From contig JAKCWW010009120.1 in NCBI GenBank assembly GCA_026260175.1, positions 1-24,315 on the forward strand: a DNA stretch of 24,315 nt. The letters are read 5' to 3'. The translations under genes and the position numbers were made by a program. The stretch is from Reticulitermes lucifugus (taxonomy: Eukaryota; Arthropoda; Insecta; Blattodea; Rhinotermitidae). The notes under the pieces were generated by a model. The model had not been told where the DNA came from and did not search any database. It worked only from the letters and a program-made list of their open reading frames with translations. Below, in pieces: positions 9,835-18,252 of the stretch (the stretch's first letter is position 1; every line of letters begins with the position of its first letter).

Positions 9835-10185
9835 ATGTGGAACTAACAGAGAAGAAGTGAGGGGAGGGTGACCTAAACTGCATAATGGGGAGCTTTATAA
9901 AGTTTACTGTTCACCGGATATTATTAGGGCATCAAGTCAAGCACACTGGGATTGACAGGTCATGTAGCATGCATGAATAAGTGAGTAACGTGCACAATAT
10001 TTGGTCGGAAATCCAGGAGGGGAGAGACCAGTAGGAAGACTTAGGCATTATTGGGAGGATAATATTGAACTGGATCTTTAAAGGAAACGGGTCTGAGGAT
10101 GTGGACTGAATTCACCTGGCTTAGGGCAGGGTGCTGTGGAGGGGTTTTATAAAGAAGGTTGTGAAATTTCGGGTTCCATAATAGG
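9835..10185 (+). pseudogene. Decayed LINE C-terminal tail
   Basis: Across frameshifts it reads WELYKVYCSP, then a decayed membrane of the HVARM block, then RPVGRLRHYWEDNIELDL, then EDVD, stop, IHLA and KVVKFRVP followed by stops. This matches the tail motif set GRPRRRWEDNIKMDL, VDWIHLAQDR and NLRVP of a common insect LINE. It is the longest of the tails of this type in the window. The VP is followed by TAA, which fits the natural end of the polymerase. It carries at least three internal stops. Confidence 0.7.
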
Positions 10186-10699
10186 TGGGGCTATTTTCTC
10201 AAGAAGGGCTCTCCCACGTGAACACTAAGTCAGTGTTTGTTTTGAGGTAGGTCGGCTTATTCATTGGAGCATATGAGATTACAAGAAAGTATAGAATATT
10301 TTCATTTAAATAGCTTATTGACAATTTCTGGGGCACTCACGACGAAAAGTTGCAAACCTTTGCCTCTTAGCTTCACCATCTCCTAAGGCCCTTATTTATT
10401 ATCTCGAGAATCTTTGAACGGATTGCAGTAAACTTTGTGTTGTAAAATCTGACGGAAATTTGTCGACAGGTTCCAGCTTTCACTAAATCAGACAGCGATA
10501 TTGGCCACTTTAAATGACGATCTACAAACGTTATACCGCCCGCATCTCAGCTTAACTCGTTAAATGTCTTTCGGATCGACAAGTGTTTTGGACAGAATTT
10601 GTAGAGAAAAATGAAACACGCATTTTATTATCAGCACACTTTTCCGTAAGTCGTTACGGTTTTCAAGACAAACGAGCAAAACCGGTGAACGGTCGAGAA
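10186..10699. other. No recognisable gene
   Basis: Intergenic sequence. The frame 10583-10816 is open mainly because it runs through the 19-bp repeat that follows. Confidence 0.4.
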
Positions 10700-10778
10700 T
10701 TTTTATGCTATATGTGTATTTTTATGCTATATGTGTATTTTTATGCTATATGTGTATTTTTATGCTATATGTGTATTT
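10700..10778. repeat. 19-bp minisatellite, four copies
   Basis: Four identical units of TTTTTATGCTATATGTGTA (10700-10718, 10719-10737, 10738-10756, 10757-10775), plus three further T. Exact identity points to recent expansion. Confidence 0.95.
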
Positions 10779-11077
10779 CGCAACTTATTTTAAATTATTT
10801 AATACGTGACATCTGATAAGGTGTGAAGATGATCTTGCATGTTGAAAGCCACGTGTTAGTCTGGCGAGTAATACAGCTTTGACTTCAACTATCTTGCTGT
10901 CCTTACTTCCGCGTCCAGCAGTGTCTGACGGCCGTCCACCTTGAGAGAGACGCCTACAGTGGGGCGACGCCCTGGTACAGGATGCCCAAAAACACGACAG
11001 TCGCAGCTTCGTCGATCAAGTAGCGCATATGGGAACACGGTCTGCTCCTGTCGTTCCTTGAAGTATATAAAATTATA
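10779..11077. other. No recognised gene; unexplained minus-strand frame
   Basis: A minus-strand frame (10889-11146) includes RRSCDCRVFGHPVPGRRPTV. Its N-terminal third overlaps the SINE tail at 11078-11160. I do not recognise it. It could be SINE-fused junk or a piece of an unknown repeat. Confidence 0.3.
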
Positions 11078-11160
11078 TTCCTCAATGGCGCAACAACCCT
11101 TAGTGGGCCAGGGTCTCCTCCTTACCGAGGCTGCACGGTCACACACAAATTATGTAGGCT
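11078..11160 (-). mobile_element. SINE 3' end, minus strand
   Basis: The reverse complement reads GTGTGTGACCGTGC, then GAGGAGACCCTGGCCCACTA, then AGGGTTGTTGCGCCATTGAG. This parallels GAGGCGGCCTAGGCCCGAGT, then TGGGCTGTTGCGCCAGAGAA at 13450-13490 on the plus strand. Two copies in opposite orientation define the family's 3' end. Confidence 0.6.
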
Positions 11161-11173
11161 GTGGTATTCGGAA

Positions 11174-11207
11174 CATATAGTCTGCATCCACATATAGTCT
11201 GCATCCA
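11174..11207. repeat. 17-bp direct tandem duplication
   Basis: CATATAGTCTGCATCCA is present at 11174-11190 and again, apart from its final base, at 11191-11206. Confidence 0.9.
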
Positions 11208-11700
11208 TTCAACGATCAATCAGTTGTGCTCTTTGGGTAAGTAATCACTATTTATTACAAGTACGTATGAAAAATATAAATGCACTGTGCGGGTGAAATG
11301 AAGAGTTATGAATGTTAAAGCAGGTGGTTCATATATTTACCACTGCATTTTAAAGAGCACAGCAGGTCGCTGCCTGGCGGCCGGTGATATTAATTAGATT
11401 GTTCTGTTTCACAGCTCAGGATGAGAATGAAAAGGCGACTATGAAAGACTAAAAGGGGCGGTTTTTCTTTTTTCAAGACCGAAGTGCGCAGATGCAGCAT
11501 ACATGAACGGATGAATAATTTGTTCTCTTCACGAAATCTCGTCCAGGAGAATGAGGAGGACTACAGGCCCATAGCCAGAACATGAACACAGTGAGTGCAA
11601 CAGTTTCCAGTGGGCGTGCCAAAAGGTACATACGTTTATATACTTGTATAAAGCTTTATTATATTTCACATATACTGTGAATATATATTATGTGTGCATA
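11208..11700. other. No recognisable gene
   Basis: AT-rich sequence with no motif that I can assign. It leads into the Penelope-like fragment. Confidence 0.4.
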
Positions 11701-11716
11701 AACGTAAAAAACGCCT

Positions 11717-11914
11717 TTGTCAGTTCCACAAAATCAACACTTTAATTACATAATACGCTCTATAATGGACATACTGCATGTCACACACAAAGGGAAACAC
11801 ATGAACACCATACAAAATTTTCACATATACAACCTGAGCAGACAAAACTTACACTTAAACGATAACCACACCGTCATCAATAACCCGATTTTTGAGACAA
11901 TTACACAAAACTAA
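11717..11914 (+). pseudogene. Penelope-like element endonuclease, C-terminal fragment
   Basis: Penelope-like retroelements encode a reverse transcriptase followed by a GIY-YIG endonuclease. The 65-codon frame here contains MDILHVTHKGKHMNTIQNFH, IYNLSRQ, NDNHTV, NNPIFETI and then a stop. That order resembles the end of the GIY-YIG region of these elements (DILHxxxKGKxMDTLEKFYIY, then INDKxTV, then IFDT). Where the family normally has a Glu-Lys-Phe, this copy has Gln-Asn-Phe, so a likely catalytic glutamate is lost. Upstream frames are broken, so only the last 60 or so residues survive. The 3' untranslated end follows at 11915-12110. The family assignment rests on remembered motifs, not a search. 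Confidence 0.55.
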
Positions 11915-12110
11915 AAAACAAACCACAAAGACCTAAGACCCTCTGAACAGGCAACACAATCCAGTAAAGACACACTGCCACTACGTAAGTACTGTAAACG
12001 GATGAACTGAAACTCATTGCGTCATCCAAGAACCTGAAGATGGACTACTTAGGTACAAACATGTTGTTTTAGGGACCTGTTACATTAATGCCATAATCAC
12101 TATATTCTGT
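11915..12110 (+). mobile_element. 3' non-coding end of the Penelope-like element
   Basis: AT-rich 3' tail of the element, ending near an AATAATAATA run (12114-12124). It contains the hammerhead-like motif at 12028-12071. Confidence 0.4.
12028..12071 (+). ncRNA. Candidate degenerate hammerhead ribozyme in the Penelope-like 3' end
   Basis: AAGAAC (12028-12033) is followed by CTGAAGA (12034-12040), one T, a GGAC, loop, GTAC stem (12042-12056), then AAAC, AT, GTT and GTTTTA (12066-12071). AAGAAC pairs with GTTTT over four or five bases including G-U, which would be stem I. CTGAAGA matches the CUGANGA core. AAAC stands where GAAAC is expected, so the second core strand has lost its G. Penelope-like elements are known to carry hammerhead motifs. 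This copy is likely inactive. Confidence 0.35.
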
Positions 12111-12205
12111 ACATAATAATAATACAACACTGTGCAACATAACCTATACTTTCCATTGAAGTACTCTACAACATTGCAGAAAACTTCTTGAACGTATATA
12201 CATTG

Positions 12206-12305
12206 ATTTCAGGCTTCCGCCGCGATGTTGATGAAATCTGCGGTCTTCTGGGATGTTACGCGGCGTCTTGTAATACCCTAGAAGACCGCAGATTTCATGT
12301 ATATA
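12206..12305. mobile_element. Palindromic short repeat
   Basis: ATGAAATCTGCGGTCTTCTG (12232-12251), then GGATGTTACGCGGCG, is mirrored by TACCCTAGAAGACCGCAGAT, then TTCAT (12277-12301). The left side extends into GATTTCAGGCTTCCGCCGCG (12209-12228). The outer flank on both sides is GTATATACAT. It is related to the + strand copy at 8800-8870. Confidence 0.7.
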
Positions 12306-12421
12306 CATTTTTGAAAATGAGTCATTTCCAACCACGACGGTTCAAAAGAGACAACAGGTGGATGTCTTAGCTTGTCACAAGCTTTTTAGAGCGATGATCA
12401 GAATGTTTGTCTTTGATATTC

Positions 12422-12668
12422 TGCAGATTTCTACTGCGTGCATCAGATTTATAGCGGGTGCATTGCACACACTTGCAACTCCCTGACTATGGCCCTAGTG
12501 GACGGGACATGTAGCACACATGCGACATATCACACATACTTGCAGATTTCTACTGCGTGCATCAGATTTGTAGCGGGTGCATTGCACACACTTGCAACTC
12601 CCTGACTATGGCCCTAGTGGACGGGACATGTAGCACACATGCGACATATCACACATACTTGCAGATTT
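12422..12668. repeat. 119-bp tandem duplication
   Basis: Two 119-base units (12422-12540 and 12541-12659) differ at a single site (A at 12451, G at 12570). The first nine bases of a third unit follow at 12660-12668. The end of the second unit merges into a LINE tail, suggesting that this stretch of the LINE was duplicated after insertion. Confidence 0.95.
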
Positions 12669-12850
12669 TCGGTCGGAATCCCGAAAGAAGAGATTACTTG
12701 CGAAACCTAGGCGTAGATGGCAGGACAGTACTAAATTTATCTTGAAGTAATGCGGTGTGAGGGCATACATTGGATTTATGTGGTTCAGGGTTCGGACTAG
12801 TGGCGGGCTCTTGTGAGGACAGTAATGAACCTTCAGGTTCCATAAACGCT
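12600..12850 (+). pseudogene. Decayed LINE C-terminal tail
   Basis: GGACGGGACATGTAGCACAC, then ATGCGAC, is a degraded form of the WAGHVARMG block. The frame SESRKKRLLAKPRRRWQDST, then a short stop-bounded stretch, matches PEGKRPLGRPRRRWEDN. The end TTGTGAGGACAGTAATGAAC, then CTTCAGGTTCC, matches VRTVMNLRVP. It is the same tail family as 5427-5590 and 9835-10185, and lies partly inside the 119-bp duplication. Confidence 0.65.
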
Positions 12851-12859
12851 GGAGAATTT

Positions 12860-12895
12860 GTAGGCTAGCTGAGCTAGTGCAGTTGCTCAGGACGG
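12860..12895 (+). mobile_element. Truncated SINE head
   Basis: GCTGAGCTAGTGCAGTTGCT, then CAGGACGGCC, resembles a tRNA-like SINE head with an A box (TAGTGCAGTTG). No B box follows. Confidence 0.35.
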
Positions 12896-13249
12896 CCTCT
12901 TCTCCATGGGTTTAGTGACTTCGTTGAAAAGGGACTATATACACAATAGAAACGTACATGGCAAATTGCGACACATTGTAAAGAGGAATTGGTGGCATTG
13001 CATTGCTAACACATGTAGACAAGAAGAAAAATCAGACACCGTTCTTTCTTTCTGTGATCTTCAAGATTATGACTGTTTGGTCTGTCAGTTGGGTACAAAC
13101 GTTTCGCGGGAACAACCTGCCTCCATCTGCATTTATGTTTCAGAAGAAAACCGCATGAACGTTCATTGCTGTGAAAACTTCATATCTCATGGACACATGT
13201 CTATTATTATAGGCCTATTGTTCTGCTCAAAATACACACAACAGATTCC
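12896..13249. other. No recognisable gene
   Basis: The frame 12906-13277 (123 codons, + strand) is the longest non-repeat frame here. It begins MGLVTSLKRDYIHNRNVHGK and contains several cysteines and histidines. I see no ordered zinc-binding pattern and no family match. Its last 10 codons run into the SINE that follows. I treat it as chance, at low confidence. Confidence 0.3.
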
Positions 13250-13490
13250 GGTGGCCATGCAGTCTGCAGCAGCGTGATTGCTGGGATCGTGGGTTCGAAT
13301 TTCGCTGAGGGCATGGATGTTCGTCTTTTGTCTTTGTTGTGTGTTGTGTAGGTATCAGCCTCTGCGACGGGATTATCAGTTGTCCAGAGACGTCCTACCG
13401 GGTGTGTGTGTGTGTGTCTAACTGTGTGTGATCTAGAAATCTCAACAATGAGGCGGCCTAGGCCCGAGTTGGGCTGTTGCGCCAGAGAAA
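13250..13490 (+). mobile_element. tRNA-headed SINE, + strand
   Basis: GGGTTCGAATTTCGC at 13291-13305 is a strong B-box match, followed by GAGGGCATGGATGTTCGTC. The head lies at 13253-13290. The body includes GACGTCCTACCGGGTGTGTG, then (TG)n. The 3' end is GAGGCGGCCTAGGCCCGAGT, then TGGGCTGTTGCGCCAGAGA, shared with the minus-strand copy at 11078-11160. It is followed by an AAT/ATA-rich tail. Confidence 0.7.
13401..13418. repeat. (TG)n dinucleotide tract
   Basis: About nine TG units inside the SINE body. Confidence 0.9.
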
Positions 13491-13907
13491 AAGACAAAAT
13501 ATATAAAACAAATTTGGATAATTCTTGATAATTCAGTGGCTTGCATGTTGTGCACATACGAAACAAAAAATACATAGAGAAGTTTTGTTGGAAGCAGATT
13601 TGGAGATAGAAATTGGGTGGTAAGGTGCATCTTACACATTGAATTGGTGGATACTCAGTGCGCTGCGCCCGTTAGACCTTAGAAAAAAACGACCCCAGGC
13701 GGGCACTCCCACATTCCAAGTCTAACTTTCACAAGCTCGCCAATCGATGTCGGACAGTGTTCTGCGGCATGGCCGTTAGCTTACTGCTCTCTGGACCGTG
13801 ATTTTTCTCACTTCCTTCTGTAAAAACACCGTTTTCCCGAGGGTTATTTTATTCAAAAGTGTTGGCATGCCTGTGCAGATACGACGGATTTTTTCGTGAC
13901 GGGTATC
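13491..13907. other. No recognisable gene
   Basis: Contains GCATGGCCGTTAGCTTACTG, then CTCTCTGGACC (about 13767-13797), which looks faintly like a tRNA-derived SINE head. No B box follows, so I do not call it. Confidence 0.3.
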
Positions 13908-13936
13908 TATTATTATTATTATTATTATTATTATTA
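13908..13936. repeat. (ATT)n trinucleotide tract
   Basis: About nine ATT units. It sits beside the 3' end of the minus-strand SINE that follows and may be its tail. Confidence 0.9.
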
Positions 13937-13947
13937 CTGTTGCTATT

Positions 13948-14135
13948 TTGTGGTTTTCAACGACCTCAGTAACCCAGATTGTGACTAATGAACTGAAGGA
14001 TAAGGAAGGAAGGTGTCGCAGCCTAATCGAAGTAATCCTGGAATTTGCCTGGACGGACTGAACTAGTCAAGGAAGAGCCTCAGGATAGCAGGTGGCCTGG
14101 CCTAGATTCGAAATGGGTAGTCCAGAATAGAGGCT
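13948..14135 (-). mobile_element. SINE, minus strand
   Basis: Parallel to the minus-strand SINE at 21575-21835. Shared blocks in the same order are AACGAC, CAGTA, GAA, CTAATC and TTTGCCTGGA. At the head end, the minus strand reads TTTCGAATCTAGGCC, a B-box match. The copy is more decayed than the one at 21.6 kb. Confidence 0.55.
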
Positions 14136-14167
14136 GTATGTAGGCTACTGTCTTTTCTAGGTTTCTC

Positions 14168-14345
14168 GGAGGACGTCACGGTTCAGTGGGTAGCATATTA
14201 CCTTTGTATTCAGAAGATTCCTGGTTTAAATCTTGACCTGGAGACCGGTTATCCTGTTTGATGTCGTGGTTTCTTAGTCCCTCCAGGCAAATGCCGTGAT
14301 AGTGCCTGAAATTGTGACGATGGCTTCCTTTAATGTCCTTTGAAA
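14168..14345 (+). mobile_element. tRNA-headed SINE, + strand
   Basis: The A box is CGGTTCAGTGGGTAGCAT (14179-14196) and the B box is CTGGTTTAAATCTTGAC (14221-14237). The shared body block TAGTCCCTCCAGGCAAATGC, then GTGCCTGAAATT, lies at 14276-14312. It is the clearest + strand copy of this SINE set, and lies head to head with the minus-strand SINE at 13948-14135. Confidence 0.65.
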
Positions 14346-14878
14346 TTCAGTATTTACTAATTATTATACCATTTGGCGCTATATAGCCTCATTTACCAAC
14401 AACGTCATTAAATAAACTATAAGTTAATAAAAATTTCAGAGTTCGTGTTTTTGTAGCTTCCACGCACCATGGTCAGCCAAGTATCTTTACACACGATTGT
14501 ATAAGTCAGAGCGAAAGCTACCACTGGGTTCACTTCTCTCCTAAAAAATAGGCGTACCCGATTATGTCTTTAAGTTTGAGGCTTAGTATGCGAAAATATT
14601 TTCTTAACCATAAATAAACGCGGACTTAAAAATTGTTCACGAATTTTTGGTGTAGGTATTAATATCGGTCCGCGGAGTCCACGCAATGGATACTCAACTG
14701 GCAATATATAGCCATGTTCACCACTGCCAATTTCACCCACTGCTACACAATTGTATCCAGTCACCAGATTCTGTACACGGTTCAAGAAATGTTCACTAGA
14801 TCGCACCGCAGTGCACGTTGTTTTCACCTCCTCTCGAAAGATGCCGTTGCCATGCTCAAGTGACATCGGAGCTGACAA
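14346..14878. other. Unassigned; includes a minus-strand frame
   Basis: The minus-strand frame 14570-14878 (102 codons) contains NCVAVGEIGSGEHGYILPVE and a downstream PLRGLRGPILIPTPKIREQF. It has no domain that I recognise. The composition is less repeat-like than its neighbours, so a decayed transposon or exon piece is possible. I do not call it a gene. Confidence 0.3.
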
Positions 14879-14932
14879 GGATTTTTCTTCTTTTCTTTTT
14901 TTTCTTCTCTCTTTCCTTTTCTTTTTTCCCGC
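14879..14932. repeat. Polypyrimidine tract
   Basis: About 50 bases of almost pure T and C on the plus strand. It produces lysine/glutamate-rich and phenylalanine-rich artefact frames. Confidence 0.85.
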
Positions 14933-15149
14933 GTCTTGAATAGGCGTTCCATTTTAGGCGCATTTAGAAAATCTGAATCATGAAAATCAATTAGGCTCAT
15001 TAATCTAGTCACCCCCATCTGTCCGAAAATGATACTGCTCATACTACTGGATCGATTTGCGTGAAAGCTTGTGTTGGACACGTAACACTAAATGTTTGTT
15101 TGTTCTTCGGGCGATTTTAAGCGTCTCTTTACTTAAATAACAGGCAAAG
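14933..15149. other. No recognisable gene
   Basis: Nothing that I can assign. Confidence 0.4.
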
Positions 15150-15425
15150 GTAAAGTTGCCGTTGTGCACGCCATAAAGGCGTATTAGGGAAGTGGAGTTA
15201 TAGCTCGACTTATTCTTAACCTCGGCTCTGGATGAGTATGAGTGGTGAGCTTCACGCCTCGGCTGCTTTCCCTCCAGGAAAGTAGCCCCGGTACCTATTG
15301 AATAAGAGGCTTGGTGGGCGCCAGAACGGGTCTTTCGAGACTCTTGTCCCTGTCGGGAATGGAACCACGATATCGCGGGTGTTCTGCCCTAGCGTAGTCA
15401 CTATAGCGACTGCACTATCAGTCCT
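15150..15425 (-). mobile_element. SINE, minus strand
   Basis: On the minus strand the A box reads TAGTGCAGTCGCTATAGTG (about 15400-15420) and the B box GTGGTTCCATTCCC (about 15356-15369). The body has AGGTACCGGGGCTACTTTCC and GAGGTTAAGAATAAGTCGAG. The 3' end is GCCTTTATGGCGTGCACAAC, then GGCAACTTTAC. The order of blocks resembles a SINE type that I recall from cockroach and termite DNA. It is a different family from the CCAGGCAAATG set. Confidence 0.6.
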
Positions 15426-15589
15426 GAAGTGCTTACATTTATTATATATTTTGTTTCCTCTGACAGAAATAGATGAAACTTACTATCGACTAGGGTACTT
15501 TTATGACCACGTTCAAAAGCCTTTTGCTTTAATTCGTTTTAAATGCTTTAAAACACGTAGCAAGATGTGATTTCCTCACAGCGGTGTTG

Positions 15590-15632
15590 CTGAAGCGGGG
15601 GCTTCCTGCCTCCATCTTCAGGGCCGCTTCAG
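15590..15632. repeat. Inverted repeat enclosing a hairpin-motif fragment
   Basis: CTGAAGCGG at 15590-15598 is the exact reverse complement of CCGCTTCAG at 15624-15632. On the minus strand the inside reads CCTGAAGATGGAGGCAGG, the same block seen in the short repeats near 20930 and 21853. Confidence 0.7.
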
Positions 15633-16601
15633 TCCAAAAGGTTTGATTACGAACACTTTTAAGATGCAAGCACCAAACAGCTCAAGAAACTCCGGTTACT
15701 ATTTACCAATCGACACGTCGTCATATTCCAAAGGACTTCAGTCTTCACCCAAAATACGTTTTTGAGCCCATCGTACTAAATTCACGCGGGAAGTAAACGC
15801 CGTGCAAAGAGCTACCCACAACATGTACTAGGTAAATCATTCGGTGTTAACTCAGTTTCTTGCGAGTCCGCAACGAGAACTTCAAAAACACTTCCAGTAG
15901 CAGCTCGATGTCTCTCCGCATATAAAGCCTCGAGAATCGCCAGACGGTTTTTCGTGACATTTGATATTCAGGAACGTCAATGAAATATTGTCGACACACT
16001 CAGGTTTTAATTGAAATAGTAAACGATAAGAGATACTGTACTTAAAGATCTACACGCGTTTCTGGGGGCATCGCGAGCATTGATTGCTAAATACTTACTG
16101 GGATATAAAATGTTTAGTACAGAAGTTATATACTTGAAAAATTAAGCTCCCCTTTTCGTAGGTATTTACGTAAGTCTTATATTTTCGAGATAATTAAACA
16201 ATAGGAAAAGCCACAGTTTTTACACTGTTTCTATATTTTCTAACTGTGAAGGGCAGAGGCCCCTTTTATATAATTTTAACCTTTTCTTTTTTATTTATTC
16301 TGTCTCAGGTCCGAGTATTCTCCACGTACGAAGTTGTGTTCAGAGTGAAGCTGAGAGTGCGTGTTCGTTTTATGGGAGAGACGACTGAAGTGTATCGCAG
16401 TCATCTGAGCCGACTGCTGTTACGATCAGAACAGAACGAGATGGATGGTCCTTAAACCATTGGAAGCCAATTTGTAATTAAATATACCCCCGCTGTAAAA
16501 TTAAGAAATTGCGTTTTCCCACACACTGTATGTATGAGGTGCGGACCAACAGTTTCGTGACTGTGTCAATATAACAATTTTAGGCTTCCATTAGTTACAG
16601 G
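15633..16601. other. No recognisable gene
   Basis: About 1 kb with no clear gene. The frame 16246-16455 has a hydrophobic N-terminus (FYIILTFSFLFILSQV) but no homologue that I know. The upstream sequence is AT-rich and the frame is only 69 codons. Confidence 0.35.
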
Positions 16602-16607
16602 TCCCCA

Positions 16608-17060
16608 CTCTACTAGTTTATACGAGTGTACCGGGTCCAGGGCCTGTCCCACCGCTGGAAGCATCTTTGGAACTCCCGTTTCGTGATGCTGTCCAGCACC
16701 GACTGTGATTCAGCTTGAACCACCGCAATGTCTTCAAATATTCGTTCTCTTAACTGGATGTTTATATTAGGGAAGAGGAATGCTTTAAATGGGAGTTTCT
16801 AACCTTTTTGGCCTGATCTTGCAGGTCCTTGCACCACACAGATATTAGGTTTTGTTTCTGGCCATCATATAGTAGACGGGTATGATTGGCCTAGAATGGT
16901 AGACGCGTCTTTAGTTCGCTGTCTGTCCTTACGGATGTCTTGATGCACTTTTCCCACAGTTTCATCAATCTGGCCTGACGATGGACATACGTCAACGCGC
17001 TCAGCAGCCTTCCCTTTTGAGACTGGGCAGTTTTCACACCTAACATAAGCCTCGTGAATC
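16608..17060 (-). pseudogene. Internally deleted mariner-like transposase
   Basis: DNA transposases of the mariner group bind element ends with an N-terminal helix-turn-helix and cut with a DDE/D domain. On the minus strand the N-proximal part reads GQIDETVGKVHQDIRKDRQR, resembling the linker after the first helix-turn-helix (TDENVxKVRxLIxxDRR). A stop follows. The C-terminal part is open: KAFLFPNINIQLRERIFEDI, AVVQAESQSVLDSI, TKREFQRCFQRW, then WTRYTRIN and a stop. This fits FFLFPKLKxxLKGRRFxxIxDVQ, then KxxFQxCFxxWxxRW. The catalytic DDE segment that should lie between them is missing, so the copy is dead. Terminal inverted repeats were not found. The assignment is from motif order, not a search. 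Confidence 0.65.
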
Positions 17061-18057
17061 TGTTAACAGCGTTTAGGCATTTAACACTGAATTCTCATTT
17101 CATTATCCACTGTAAATCATCTGTATAGTGGACGTGAAATTTATGCAACGCTCATAGGCCAATGCCCTTCCAAACACATTTAGTAAATTTCAAAATGTCC
17201 CTAATAAAGAGAAGACCCACTTACACATACAGAGTTCTTATTCTAGAATGCTAGAGGCATTAAGTCCAGGAAATGCGGATTTATAAATTATCTTGAAGCT
17301 TACATTATCCAAATAGAACTCGTTAACGAAACACTCTTGCAAAGTGCTAGAAAATTTAAATGCACGAACTAGACTATGCCTATATAACTATTACGTGAAA
17401 CCGAATAGGCGAGCGAGGATGTGGGACGGCCATTCTAGTTCGCCAAGAAATCAAACGTTCTTATTTCTATTACCCTCGAGGACACCCAGCCTACCGTCGC
17501 TAGGATACAGGAAGATGAATGGCAATGGGAAGGACAAAGAAAAGGAACGGGAAAGCCATGTGAGAGAGAGGGGAGAAGAAGATGAACATACCAAAGGGTC
17601 ATGGACAGGAAGATAGAAATCATTAGAAGTTTGGCAAATCTTGCGCCATTTATAATAACGAACATCAGGAAAAAATAATGCCTACGGTGGTTACTTCGAT
17701 ATAGTATTTATCTGTAAAGCTTATACATTTCTTTTCTGTGCTTACTTTCTATCTGAAGGCAAATCACTCAGCAGAGTTTGTTATAGTTGACAGGGTTGTG
17801 CCTGAAAGAAATCTATGCTGTTGTTTAGCACGGATTGCTTTTACGCATTTTTGGCTGTTTCCTTTAAACATTATCCTCTAAAACGTCAACGGGCGCAGTG
17901 CTGTTATGTACAAATCCCTACCCCAGTTCATACCTGTAAATCCCTCTCCCGCCTGCTGCTGTGCTGCAGGTGCTTCGAAATAAATTCATCACGATAATAA
18001 CCACAGTGTCAAGCGTTACCCTTATTAAAATCCTATACGAAGAACAGAGAGGAATGT
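17061..18057. other. No recognisable gene
   Basis: Short frames (17344-17616 +, 17435-17665 minus, 17815-17997 +) lack domains. The first is rich in charged residues late on (KDKEKERESHVRERGEEDEH) because of an A/G-rich stretch. Confidence 0.35.
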
Positions 18058-18120
18058 TAGAAACTTATGTAACACCAACAAATACACTATTCTGTATTTT
18101 ATTCGTACTATACTTTACAT

Positions 18121-18166
18121 AGTTCCTACATGTTTCGGCGTTTTATTACGCCATCTTCAGGGAGCT
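18121..18166 (-). ncRNA. Candidate hammerhead ribozyme, minus strand
   Basis: On the minus strand AGCTCC is followed by CTGAAGA, T, a GGCGT, AATAAA, ACGCC stem-loop, GAAA, CATGTA, then GGAACT. The flanking stem I has one mismatch (C opposite A). It is the mirror copy of the motif at 18253-18298. See that entry for the fold. Confidence 0.4.
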
Positions 18167-18252
18167 GACATCAAAGTTTCTATAAAACTTACAGCAATAA
18201 AATAAACTACAATAGGCTACATTGCTGTACGTTTTATAGAAACGTTGGTGTC

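Noticed and set aside
10583..10816. A frame with a tyrosine/cysteine-rich periodic pattern that might suggest a membrane peptide
   Set aside because: The periodic part is the 19-bp minisatellite read through three frames.
14570..14878. A 102-codon minus-strand frame considered as a host exon
   Set aside because: I found no domain, splice signal pair or start context that would support it. It is kept only as unassigned sequence.
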